A stretch of 64,000 nt of DNA from Hydractinia symbiolongicarpus (Eukaryota > Cnidaria > Hydrozoa > Anthoathecata > Hydractiniidae): the NCBI RefSeq assembly GCF_029227915.1, contig NC_079884.1, positions 16,866,001-16,930,000 on the forward strand, in the 5' to 3' direction. The position numbers and the translations under genes were made by a program. Numbering within the stretch: position 1 is the stretch's first letter; each line of letters begins with the position of its first letter. The notes below the pieces were generated by a model. It made no database searches. It saw only the letters and a list, made by a program, of their open reading frames with translations, and was not told the origin of the DNA. This document shows positions 37,226 to 46,712 of this stretch, piece by piece.

Positions 37226-38448
37226 TTAATATTCCACACTGTGAAATCTACCGTCTAGAATATTTAATTGCGCGTCTTGGATAAGGAAGACGTAGCAGCG
37301 TATATCTCCATTTCCATCCGCCTTATTGGTCATATGCAAAGTGATCCCATCGCTAAGCCTCTGCAAAGGCCGCCCACGAAAGTCGACAAAGAGCCCATAC
37401 CTCTCGGTAAAGAACTGTCCAACAGTCACGATAGAATCATGGGATCCGAAGAGCCCCGCTACTTGCTCCAGGTGGTCTTTTGGCATCATCGCGTGGCTAT
37501 ACAATTCATTAGGTGAACCTTTAATAGTAATAGAGATTTTCTCGATCTTCGGGTTTTAGAATTTTTCATTGTTACCAGCATATGCCTTGACAACGGTAGG
37601 ATCCTGAAATAAAAGTAACACGCCCCCTAGGCTCTTGGCCGGAGTATCAATTTGCAAGTTATAACTCGTATCGGACTTTTTTATGGTAACGACCTTACTT
37701 CTGAGTATACGCTCATATGGTAGAGCAAGCCTGGAATACCTTGACATCATTGCACTTGCAAGCTCCGCATTTACAACCTTGTCAAATTCTAGCGAGATAG
37801 TGCTAATCTTAAAGGCAGCATCGGCTGCCTTGGCCGCAGTGCTTCCAGATGCCGGTACCCCAGCATCTATGATGACCTGATCGTATCTCGCAAAATGCAA
37901 GACAAAAGTCAATCGATCATGGATTCCAGCCTGGTCTCGTCAACTCGAACATCTTGCTGATAGGAATACAAAATGTGCTGCCGTAGGCCTCAGCGATCGC
38001 CTTTTCTTCGTTATTACCAACATGGTCGCTTGACCTGTAAACTCTAAATGGTCCCATCGTTTGGATTGATGCCTTCTAGAATTAGGTTATTGTCCCTATC
38101 AAATTTTGGCAGCCACAAATCCCTATACGTCGCGAGCACGTTGTAATCTTGTATGTTTTGTATTTCATTACCATTCAGCGTAACCCTTAAGCCCCGTACC
38201 AGGGCCTTGCCTATATTGCTGACAATTGTACGCCTGGTATTGGTACCCGTAAGCTCGAAGTCAAAGAGGAGTTTGATTGAGCCGGGGAAAATCACGTCGC
38301 TCACACCAAAGTTGGGTATGTCCACGTAGAGATCTTCATTTTGATTGATTGTGGATGGCACGTGAGATACCTTTACTCTCTGCCTTTTGCCTTTCATCCC
38401 ATACATGATTTTCAATTCCTTATGTAGATCTAAGATAGTTCCGTACAT
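37226..38448 (-). pseudogene. Putative major capsid protein, multiply broken (copy 2)
   Basis: Homologous throughout to the intact gene at 9389-10672 (shared blocks VKVSHVPSTINQNEDLYVD, PGSIKLLFDFELTGT, ALPYERILRSKVVTIKKSD, DAQLNILDGRFHSVEY). Lesions: TAG at 38044-38046, a frameshift near 38018, a short deletion with frame change near 37925 within the FELTR region, and TAA at 37556-37558. The loop corresponding to SPDHSLHGSG of copy 1 is shortened. The start has CTAATAAATG and faces the coiled-coil gene at 38478. Confidence 0.65.
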
Positions 38449-38477
38449 TTATTAGTAGCGTTATGGGAGTGAAATAA

Positions 38478-39981
38478 ATGACAGATAATCCGGGATACGA
38501 TAACGAAGGTTTTACGCCGGAGGAAGATATAGAAGACGAACCCGAAGAATTTAGTAGCGAGAGTGAGATCCTTCGACCAGAGCCTGATGTCGGCATAGCG
38601 CCAGGACAACAGCAGGGAGGTGCGCGTAGGCGATTAGATGTAGGGTTGGGGGAACAGGATTTAGAGGAAACCGTCGACGATCTTTCTGCTAAACTTAGCG
38701 AGCATTTAGGATTAAGGCTGTCAACCGATAAAAATTATCATTATTTTAGGGTCGATGAAGGTAAAAAGCTTGTTTTTAGGGCGGTTACGCTGGGGAGTAA
38801 AGACTATAAAGAGATATTGCTTACGACTGCGACCGGTGAGTTAAGAGCAATTACATCTATAGAGACAGCCTTAGGACCTACGCATCTGAAGGCCTTAGGT
38901 TTTACCGACTATGTTACACCAAACAAAGGCAAAGCAATGGCTCAAAAACTCCCGAATGATATTGATACAGTCGATAACAACCCTGGTGACATCGAGATGC
39001 TGCCGCTACTAGAGAATGTTCTAGATAAAACGAAGAGCCTTATGGAGGATACTTCCTTTACCGAAGCCTTAGACGAACGTGAAAGAAGGGGGTTTAAGCG
39101 CGATCTTCAGACTCTCAGCGGTAAATTAAAGAGGTTAAAGACAAAGAAAGCTACACCAGGTGAATCCGAGGAGCAACAAAAAATTTGAGATAAGGATATA
39201 CACAATCAGCTTAAAGCGATTAAAGAGACCCTCATGAAAATAGCTGGAGATGACACATCCCTAAGGGAGAAACTGACCATTTTGTTTAAAGAGCAGGGGC
39301 TCACTATCGCGAGTGAAGTTTGGAATAAACTTCCTTTTCATACGAAGAGTTGCGAAGATCTAGTTAAATTTAAGCAAATGATTAAAAAATGGAATGGCTC
39401 TCACTGTTCATGCACAGAGTGTCGGCAATTGATTCCATAACTTGCGTAATTAATACGAAAATGGGAGAGGGGGAATGTTTATCTTTTATTTATTCTTTAT
39501 TCATTATTTATTTATTATAGTTTTCATCTAAATTGTAAATATATAAAAATATTTGGTCGGTTTTGATTAGTTTTTTGCAAAATATTATTTTTTTAAAGAA
39601 CTATTGTATATAATAACCGACGGTAAATAAATTAAATCAATCAATCAATCGAGCATCGTCTCAGCTGTTGGTCTACTGGTCTCTACCATCGTGCTCGCCG
39701 TCACTGGAGGAAGTGCAGGCGCCGTAGGAAGTACAGGAGGAGGTGGTGGTAGCAAAGGGTTTATGAGAAAGCAGCTGGAGAGACTCGGGAAATTCCTGAA
39801 GTATCTAGCAGGCAAGGCTGGGGCCGCATTACCAGGGATCATTGGCAGCGTGGTGTCGTTCTTTTTCAGAGTTGCAGCGAGAGTTGTCGAATTCGCAGTA
39901 AAGCACTTGTATATGGCCTTGGCTGCTGCCGTGTGTATTGTTGTTGCGTATGTAAGTAACAGGAGGAGTAAGAATCGATGA
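38478..39981 (+). pseudogene. Coiled-coil/membrane-helix protein interrupted by a LINE tail (copy 2)
   Basis: Matches 8081-9355: acidic N-terminus, YVTPNKGKAMAQKLPNDI, GDIEMLPLLENVLD, coiled coil, and the C-terminal hydrophobic/amphipathic module KQLERLGKFLKYLAGKAGAA with following helices. Breaks: TGA at 39186-39188 where copy 1 has Trp, loss of about 35 codons just after it, and a 336-base LINE 3' end inserted at 39314. The hydrophobic module continues after the insertion. A weak mini-insert-like GCGCGTAGGCGATTAGATG lies near 38620. Confidence 0.65.
39314..39649 (+). mobile_element. 5'-truncated LINE tail inserted in the coiled-coil gene
   Basis: Begins inside a LINE ORF2 C-terminus (VWNKLPFHTKSCEDLVKFKQ, then a CSCTEC motif and stop), followed by an AT-rich 3' UTR and a (TCAA)n end. 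Copy 1 gives the uninterrupted site, and the flanks here read TATCGCGAG / AATCGAGCATC, so the duplication is at most 3-4 bases (GAG or CGAG). Confidence 0.75.
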
Positions 39982-39984
39982 AGA

Positions 39985-40012
39985 GTCTAGTATGTTGTTC
40001 AACACATTAGAC
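39985..40012. terminator. Hairpin between convergent genes (coiled-coil / anchored protein, copy 2)
   Basis: GTCTAGTATGTTG, 2-base loop, CAACACATTAGAC: 13-bp stem with one mismatch and one G-T pair; 3 bases after one stop and abutting the other. It has the same position and related sequence as the copy 1 hairpin at 8049. Confidence 0.6.
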
Positions 40013-41110
40013 CTATCTCTTCATCCAGATGAAAGCGAGTATTATTCCAACTCCCACCATAACCAGCGCAACTTTGGTATCCTCGTGAACAGCAGCTTTC
40101 TCGGAGGATGGTGGAGGGAGGGGTATATCATGTACCTGCTTCCTTGCTATGGGATTGGCAACAGCATGCGGAGCGTTAATATTGGGATTGATACCAATCT
40201 TGAAATGGCCCTGACTGATCAGGATCTTGTTGTTAAATCCAGCCACATTTCCGATCCTCAGTGACATATCGCTTGGGATCATGTAGACACCATGGGCAAC
40301 ACTATAATCGACCTTGCTTCGTGCATATCTAAGTACGTTCTCGAATTCACTAATGTCTCTACCTGTATTTGTAGGTCTAATCACCAGCTGTTCAAAGTTC
40401 GTGAGGTATAGCCGTTGGGCATCGATAGAACTGCCTTGATTACCGATAATTCCTGATCGCGCATTGGCTTGGGACTCCAAAATCAAATACGCGTAGCATC
40501 GTACACTTTGCGATAACTTTTCAATGCCAATACGTGTAAGACCCTGACTCCATGAATTTTCATTAAAATATGAAGGCCCACTGCCAGGAAAATCTTTACG
40601 TTTGGCTTGCCACGAACTGAAAATACTCTATTTTTCCATTCTTGCTCATTTGGAGATACACCAAATTCATAGGCCAGACGTCTAAATTTTTCCATGTTGA
40701 ACATATTGTTTGTTGAATTGAAGCGGGAGGAGCCAGGCAACGATACCTCAAGTTCCTCTAGGATCTTCCGGATCTGAAAGTATACATGAAATCGACACAC
40801 GGCACGCACAAGGGGTAATGGAGACGTTAGATGTTGCATGCTGATACCACAAGCCGATGTTGCAGCGAATACAGAGAAATTTGGCTGCGTTGACCACAGG
40901 TTGAAGGGGTGATGTTTCCATTCATCAACTGGAGGGTTAGCATGGAAAACATAGTCCACAAAGATATCGGGAAACCTTACTTTAAATGACGAGCCCTTCG
41001 CGTCTATTACTATATCTTGTTAGATAAGATCTGAGCCCTTGAGTCTCTCGAGATATCGCCCTTGATTAGGGGCATACTTTGCCAGTGGGTTATAGCTATA
41101 AATATTCATC
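40013..41110 (-). pseudogene. Conserved anchored virion-type protein, broken (copy 2)
   Basis: Homologue of 6847-7998: shared blocks MNIYSYN-type start, FHVYFQIRKILEEL, MIPSDMSLRIGNVAGFNNK and the C-terminal anchor HEDTKVALVMVGVGIILAF. Breaks: an extra T just after the start codon, a TAA at 41020-41022 in the restored frame, and a frameshift near 40500. The middle is more diverged from copy 1 than the ends. Confidence 0.6.
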
Positions 41111-41126
41111 TTTTCTTTAAAGAAAG
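41111..41126. promoter_or_regulatory. Palindromic divergent start region (copy 2)
   Basis: CATCTTTTCTTTAAAGAAAGATG: start codons on both strands are parts of one inverted repeat centred on TTTCTTTAAAGAAA. Confidence 0.6.
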
Positions 41127-41798
41127 ATGAAGCAGCTGCATATTACTGATATTGACAAGCCTACGATTTTTGAGGACTACCTAGGGCAGGACACAAGGAT
41201 CGCTTTAAAATCGATCAGCATTCGACCTACGTGGTTGAACCTCTACAGCAACAACGATTTTACCATCCGTAAGGTAGGGCCCGATCAAACGGTTACTCGA
41301 ATTGAAATAATGAATAGGTTGTACAAGATCGAGGATTTAGCGAGTATCGTCAACAGTCAGGCAGGGGATAAGATTAAGCTGTTTGTTCATAAAAATGGAC
41401 TCTGCAGGCTCCGTGTCAATGACGGGTACACGGTGGTGATTCATCGACAACTGCAAGAGCTCTTGGGTCTACCCTACGATCCCAGTAAAAAATACTATAT
41501 GAAGAGTGACTACGATTTATTCTACAAGACTGACGTATACCAGCGACTGAGGCTTGTTTACCCTCAGTTAGATGAGGATGATTGCTTGCTGGATGGTAAA
41601 AAATCCAAGATAATGGCCATCCTACCGACCAAGGAGGTAGGTGCTTGGGGAGTCATGTTATCGTGGAGTTTTGATAACCCCGTGTACTTACCTTTGAAAG
41701 GTGCAACAGACCGTCTAGAGTTTATGCTGACGGATGAGCATCACCACGATAAGAATGTTTCATTCATCGGTATAACCATGCACTTGCTCATAGAATAA
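41127..41798 (+). CDS. Putative minor capsid (penton-like) protein, intact
   Basis: 223 residues. Strand-rich, with KPTIFEDYLGQDTRIALKSI near the N-terminus, IEDLASIVNSQAGDKIKLF centrally, and a C-terminal third (ATDRLEFMLTDEHHHDKNV, then FIGITMHLLIE) that reads like the last strands of a jelly-roll. Its homologue in copy 1 has two nonsense codons. It is followed after 5 bases by the coiled-coil/membrane gene, as in copy 1. The capsid assignment is inferred from context and strand pattern. Confidence 0.6.
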   Translation: MKQLHITDIDKPTIFEDYLGQDTRIALKSISIRPTWLNLYSNNDFTIRKVGPDQTVTRIEIMNRLYKIEDLASIVNSQAGDKIKLFVHKNGLCRLRVNDGYTVVIHRQLQELLGLPYDPSKKYYMKSDYDLFYKTDVYQRLRLVYPQLDEDDCLLDGKKSKIMAILPTKEVGAWGVMLSWSFDNPVYLPLKGATDRLEFMLTDEHHHDKNVSFIGITMHLLIE

Positions 41799-41803
41799 AT
41801 GAC

Positions 41804-42445
41804 ATGAATGAAATGATAAAGCTTTATCCAAGCCTACCACCGAGCGCACCAGATCAAGAAAATGAGGGGCATGTGTATCGATTGAAGAAAATTGAAGAGA
41901 TCGAACAATTTCTGCGAAGCGAAGTTAAGCAACGTAAAAAACTCGCTAAAAAATTTGGAATGCATGGAACCTGGATACACTACATGGATCACGGGCTATT
42001 AGCGATAAGCGTGATCACCTCAGGCGTAGGGATAGGGAGCATGCTCAGTGGGATAGGAGTTCCTCTGGCGGTAGCAATGGGAGGAATCGCGATCGCTGTA
42101 GGGTTGCGGCAGACGGCCTTAAAACAAGGGGGTAAAAAGCTGAATTACAAACGGAAATAACACGACTCAATAAGACTTCTTGCGGAAACGAAATTGAATA
42201 GTATTGTGGACCTCATATCAAGGGCTATTAAGAATGGAATTATATCCGACTACGAGTTCAGTTTGATCATGCAAGAGAAACAAAAATACCTTCTGCTCAA
42301 GGAACAAATAAGACAACGTACGAAGAAGATCGTTAGCGAGATCAATGACCAAGAGAGACAAGCACTTGTCGCCAAAAGCCGCGATGAGGCGAGAGTAGAA
42401 TTGTTAAAAAACTTGCAGTCTGCACAATATGTAAGAAATACCTAG
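41804..42445 (+). pseudogene. Membrane/coiled-coil structural protein, one nonsense codon (copy 2)
   Basis: MNEMIKLYPSLPPSAPDQ, charged helix, hydrophobic glycine-rich block (GVGIGSMLSGIGVPLAVAMG), then a TAA at 42158-42160, after which the same frame continues for 95 codons (LISRAIKNGIISDYEFSL, KEQIRQRTKKIVSEIND). Copy 1 has Lys at the stop. Same neighbours as in copy 1; converges on the SAP-like gene with a palindrome between. Confidence 0.6.
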
Positions 42446-42474
42446 AGGCACCACCTAAATATCCATAATTTTAT

Positions 42475-42490
42475 TGTTTTGTACAAAACA
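42475..42490. terminator. Palindrome between convergent genes (coiled-coil / SAP-like, copy 2)
   Basis: TGTTTTGTACAAAACA, a perfect 16-bp palindrome abutting the end of the minus-strand gene at 42491. Confidence 0.55.
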
Positions 42491-42755
42491 TTAAATTACA
42501 CCAAGCAATTCACCGGTACTAGCGTCAACCATAAAATCGCCGTCGTATATGACAGTTCGTTTTTGTTTTACCTTCAGGCCTCTGATGTACTCATCGAGTA
42601 TTTTCATGGTCGCGATATCTGAGCATGGCTTGCAATAAGGCCCAAGGGTTTGTGTTGCAATATCTTTATATTTTACCAGATATAAGCTCAGCTCTCTTGA
42701 GAGTGGAGTATCCACGTATACCCAATTCTCTCGCTTCTTTTTTAAGCTCGTTCAT
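42491..42755 (-). pseudogene. SAP/Rho-N-like protein, frameshifted (copy 2)
   Basis: Starts at 42755 (after AAAATAAAC) with MNELKKEARELGIRGYSTLK, matching copy 1, then shifts frame near 42668; the rest (YKDIATQTLGPYCKPCSDI and VIYDGDFMVDASTGEL) continues in another frame. The CKPC pair corresponds to CEPC of copy 1. Confidence 0.6.
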
Positions 42756-42760
42756 GTTTA

Positions 42761-42786
42761 TTTTGTATACAATGTTGTATACAAAA
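42761..42786 (-). terminator. Hairpin between the SAP-like gene and the right-end gene
   Basis: TTTTGTATAC, loop AATGTT, GTATACAAAA: a perfect 10-bp stem, 16 bases beyond the end of the gene at 42803. Confidence 0.65.
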
Positions 42787-42802
42787 AATATATCAGGTTT
42801 TA

Positions 42803-43420
42803 CTATACCACAATGAATGGTTCTTCGTCGTCATCATCCGAATCGATAATATGTCGAATTTTTAAAGGTTGTTGCATAGGCTTATATTTAAACTCTTCAA
42901 GCAAGACCTGCAGATAGTGTTTACTCCCTTGTCGATAAATGCTGGATATTTTTAAAATACATCTGCATTTGCAAGATTGCTTTAGTGGTACTATAGCATC
43001 ATAAAAATCGGTCGTTACCTCCCCATTCCATTCCTTGACCTTTGTGTTCAGATACCTATCATTCTTTACTGGTGAGGCTGTAAATTCACTACCATACAGT
43101 TTCCCGATCCTGCCTAGGATGATCTGATATTACTCCAACCATTATGGATTATTATGTAAATCGAATGACATGGTAAGCGACGAGCAATCAATATATCTGG
43201 ATGCACCATGGCTATATAAGCCCTTTGGTGTTCGAATCAATAGCGATGATATCTTACTATCATGTTTATAGCCTATAACATATCGAGCATCTTTGCCTTT
43301 GTTGGCTTTAATAGGATCGCTGAGTACGATTTTTTCAATTTTAATATCGTTAATATAAAGTACTGTTGGCTCGCTGTAAAAATCCCTTGTCTCTACGGAG
43401 TCGTTATAGAATTTAAACAT
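42803..43420 (-). pseudogene. Conserved Polinton-like hypothetical protein, frameshifted
   Basis: From the ATG at 43420, chosen because ATATAATAAAAGGG precedes it, MFKFYNDSVETRDFYSEP leads into VLYINDIKIEKIVLSD and ARYVIGYKHDSKISSLLIRT. After a break near 43125 a second frame gives KLYGSEFTASPVKNDRYLN, KEWNGEVTTDFYDA, a Cys cluster (CKCRC) and an acidic tail (DSDDDDEEPF). From memory this order of blocks recurs in invertebrate Polinton-like elements; biochemical function is unknown to me. The acidic tail recalls single-strand DNA-binding proteins, and it holds the slot that the putative SSB occupies in copy 1. Confidence 0.5.
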
Positions 43421-43659
43421 CCCTTTTATTATATGAAAATTGGAGCCCAACTAAGAATTTTCACAAACACAGTATCCACCGTTATAGGTGATCCACATGA
43501 TATAATGTTGCCAACACAACATTTTTCCACATATAATTAACCTCCGTCCACACTTCTCGCATCTATCATATTGATCAAGAGCAATTCCGCATTCATTGCA
43601 ATACTAAGTCATTTTATTTTTAAATGCTTCGGGTAACTGGGGTAACGTTGATGATGTCA

Positions 43660-43930
43660 TATATATTTTGGTAAGAGCTTAAACTACTAATCAAGAAAAT
43701 GTATATGATCATGTGCTGTTGATGAACGGTTAATGAGATATATGGGTTTTGCTGACGTCAGCATTAGCCCGTCAAAACCAAATTTTTTTTTAGAAATTTG
43801 TATACCCGTTGCTTTCATCGTATAGGTCTTGAAACACTGATCAAGAAAATGTATAGGATCATGTACTTTTGACAAACGGTTGCAGAGATATTAGGATTTG
43901 AAGGTTTTTGATGACGTCATCAACCCGTCC
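43660..43930 (+). repeat. TGACGTCA-type interspersed repeat, two tandem copies
   Basis: The string ATCAAGAAAATGTATANGATCATGT then GANNAACGGTT, GAGATAT and TGACGTCA appears at about 43690 and again at about 43845. The same family lies inverted at about 61380-61480 and 61555-61640. Confidence 0.6.
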
Positions 43931-44084
43931 ATTCCGTTGGGGACGCAGGATTGGAAAATTACCCAAATTGGTCCTAGGTAGTCCCTAGTTACCCACGCAG
44001 TGAAAAATCAATGACGTCACCACCTCGTTTCCAAGTTATTTGACCTCAAAGTTTTAAGTGCACTATAATTTTGTTTTGTTTTGT

Positions 44085-44215
44085 TTTTATTATATAATAC
44101 TAGTCGTTAGCCCGTGGAAAAATCCACGGGTTCGCCCGTCGCAGCTAAGCTACCATTTTGCGTGACAGACAGACAGACAGACGGACACACGTATACGGGC
44201 ATTATAATATAGATA
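44085..44215. repeat. Short hairpin repeat with (GACA)n
   Basis: CCCGTGGAAAAATCCACGGG forms a perfect hairpin stem at 44112-44131. It is followed by TTCGCCCGTCGCAGC, a (GACA)n run at 44165-44185 and ends in TATTATATAATACTAG / CATTATAATATAGAT-like terminal sequences. A small MITE-like or satellite-derived insertion is likely. Confidence 0.45.
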
Positions 44216-44412
44216 AAGGCCGATATACACAGAAGAATATTCACAAAGAATATTCACTTTTTATAAATATTCTTTTAATATTCTTTCAATATTTTTTTGG
44301 TAAATACACGCAAAAATATCAAAAGAATATTGTAACACCCGCCTACTAATTTCATATTCTTTCGTTATTTCTCAAACATATACACGGAAGATTGTTACAG
44401 TCAGAGTGCAAC

Positions 44413-45240
44413 TATGGATAACTTCCAGGAAGAAGCTGCTCTTCTTATTTCTATCATTGCTATTTGCAATAGCGTTATAAAAAATATTAAAACAAAAAAG
44501 CCTCGTTAAAAGCGCACAGTTTGGGTTAAGATATGGTTAAGAAGAGATAGTGGCGCTTATCATGGCTTAATTGCTCAGAGATTTTGAAAGTTTTCGACGT
44601 TATTTAAGAATGAATACAGGAGCTATTGAGGTAAGCATATTTCAGACGCATAGTACTTTTTTTGCAACCTCGAATCCATATTCCTCTATGTACCATTATA
44701 GTTATGTGTGTCGTTGGCAACCTCGAACTCAGGGTTGTATGGCTTTTGTAGGACTGGGGGAACGAGGTTACATCGTGGGTTTCAAGGGTGTACATCACTG
44801 CAGGGGAGTAAAATGATAAAATTGCTATGCTATAACTCTAATATGCTATAACTAATAGACATTTTCACCCTCTTCTAGAAACTTGTGGAATTGGTCGGGC
44901 CGAAGTTGGTCAAGCAAACAACAATGATGAGAACGCCAATTCCTCCTGAAAAAAATTTACTCTTCGTTTCTTGGCCACTGGCGAGTCGCATGAGAGCCTA
45001 ATGTATCAAATTTCGAATCCATAAAACAACTATTTTACAGTTCATACCTGTTGTTTGTGCAGAGATATATAATACGTTGAGAGAAATCTACTTAAAAGTT
45101 CCAAATACCAGGGAAGAATGGGAGAACTACAAACATGAAACAAGGCGACGCTGGCAGTTTTCAAATTGCTTTGGTGCAGCTGACGGCGAACATGTTGCTA
45201 TTATTCATCCAGCTGAAAGTGAATCAGATTTTTTTTAACT
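44413..45240 (+). pseudogene. PIF/Harbinger (HARBI1-like) transposase remnant with an intron
   Basis: Exon 1 MDNFQEEAALLISIIAI...VWVKIWLRRD with stops ends near 44628 at GAG/GTAAGC. An intron of about 250 bases ends CTTCTAG near 44876. Exon 2 gives LVELVGPKLVKQTTMMRTPI, then after a frame change LRFLATGESHESLMYQIS, NTREEWENYKHETRRRWQF and CFGAADGEHVAIIHPA, which contains the first nuclease Asp in the usual GAIDGKHV-type position. The rest of the DDE core is missing. Confidence 0.65.
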
Positions 45241-45559
45241 ACAAAGTTTTTTTTTATAGTGTTATTGGCACTTGTATATTATGAGTTTGGATTATCATTG
45301 CTCGTCATTTTTTAAAAAAACGCTGTGTTTACTACGGCTTTACTGAACAATAACTGAAGTTTCTTTCACAGCTTCTCATTTCATGTGGCCAAAAGCGCAG
45401 TTTTGAAAGAAAAAGTGTCAATGACGTCATATTTCAATAGAAGTATGCTAATGCTGTACACAACGGATTGTTTGAATATTCTTTCCTCGCTGAATATAAT
45501 CAAACTGATTTGATTATATTCAGCTTGTTTTCTATTTAAAGAATAAAATTCAAGAAAAC

Positions 45560-46493
45560 TAGAACAGAACAGGAAGTACCGTGAATCCGAAAGAGGCCGA
45601 GTGAAACAAAAAAATCAATAGACAAATATCAGAAAACGGAACAGGGCCAAGCTAAGTTGAGAGAGTCCATAAGCAAATATCAAAAAACAGAACAGGGTCA
45701 AGCTAAGGTAAAAGAGTCGATAGGCAAATATCAAAATACAGTAAAAGTTTGATCAAAGCTAAGAGAGTTGAAAAGGAAGTACAAAAAAACGGAACAGGGC
45801 CAAGCGAAGCAAAGGGAGTCCGTAGTTTAATATCGGGAAACTGAGCAGGGCCAACAGGAGCAAAAAACTGCAAAGAAACGCCATGTAGGGGAAGGTAAAG
45901 AAACAAAACGTAAGCGTGTTAACAATTTGCCTGATTCTGATAAAAAAATAAACCAATTTAAAAAATGCATTGGAAATGGGCCATTTTATATATGTGTCAT
46001 ATGTAATCGTTCTTTTTATAAGCGGTCAATTAAATTCTTTCGTCACGTCGATTATCCTGCTATTTAGGAAGAGCATTTTCGTTTCAGAGTACAAAGTTTT
46101 GATGGCAAAGAATACATATGTGCAACATGCCATTCAAAACTTACCAAAGGAAACATTCCTTCCCAAGCTGTATCTAATAACCTCCAAATGTTTGATCTCC
46201 CAGAATCAATGAGCACATTACGACAATTAGCAAAAATTGTTATATCTAAAAGAATTTTATTCAAACGAATTGCAATAATGCCTAAAGGTCAGTGTCCTAA
46301 AATAAAAGGTGCAATATGTAATGTTCCAATAAAAGGGGATGAAATAAGCAATGTCTTACCAAGAGGAATGGATAATAATGGTGTAGTGCAAGTTGCGTTA
46401 AAGAAAAAACTCAATTTCAAATCTAACGTTTGTTTAGAATCGGTAAGGCCAGATGTTATTCAGGAAGTTCTTTTTTTATCTGAAACTGGTTAA
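45560..46493 (+). pseudogene. Helentron Rep, N-terminal region (broken)
   Basis: A decayed leader codes repeated KYQKTEQGQAK-like units (45590-45850, several stops). From about 46067 the frame reads FRVQSFDGKEYICATCHSKL, NNLQMFDLPESMSTL, PKGQCPKIKGAICNVPIK and SVRPDVIQEVLFLSE. This matches the region that precedes the Rep domain in large Helitrons. A stop at 46491-46493 and further stops to 46690 separate it from the Rep frame. Confidence 0.6.
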
Positions 46494-46712
46494 CCCTCTT
46501 TATTCAAATATTGAAATTAACCTCACAAACATACCACCTTCCTGGATTAATTTAACATCTAAACATGAAACTGGAGAAAGTTAAAATAAAATGAACGTTG
46601 ATTTTGCAATAAAATCGACATCAAATAATAATATCGGTGATGAAAAAACAAGAATGAAGATTACCTAGACAATAGCGAAGAAGAGAATTAAAACCCGTTA
46701 AACGAATATCGC

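Larger units (their letters stand above)
32840..43420 (-). mobile_element. Polinton-like virus element, copy 2 (inverted relative to copy 1)
   Basis: Gene order read from the right end (43420 downward) is conserved hypothetical, SAP-like, coiled-coil/membrane, penton-like, anchored protein, coiled-coil, MCP, small membrane protein, integrase, BRO remnant, ATPase, and then small membrane proteins not represented in copy 1. Apart from the first gene this reproduces copy 1 gene by gene. No terminal module like 3630-3841 was found at either end, so the true termini are lost or lie elsewhere. Internal insertions: a SINE (35183-35622) and a LINE tail (39314-39649). Confidence 0.75.

Noticed and set aside
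43687-43875. 62-residue minus-strand frame with HDPIHFLDQCFKTY
   Set aside because: It is a translation of the TGACGTCA-type repeat units, repeated within itself, with no sign of selection.
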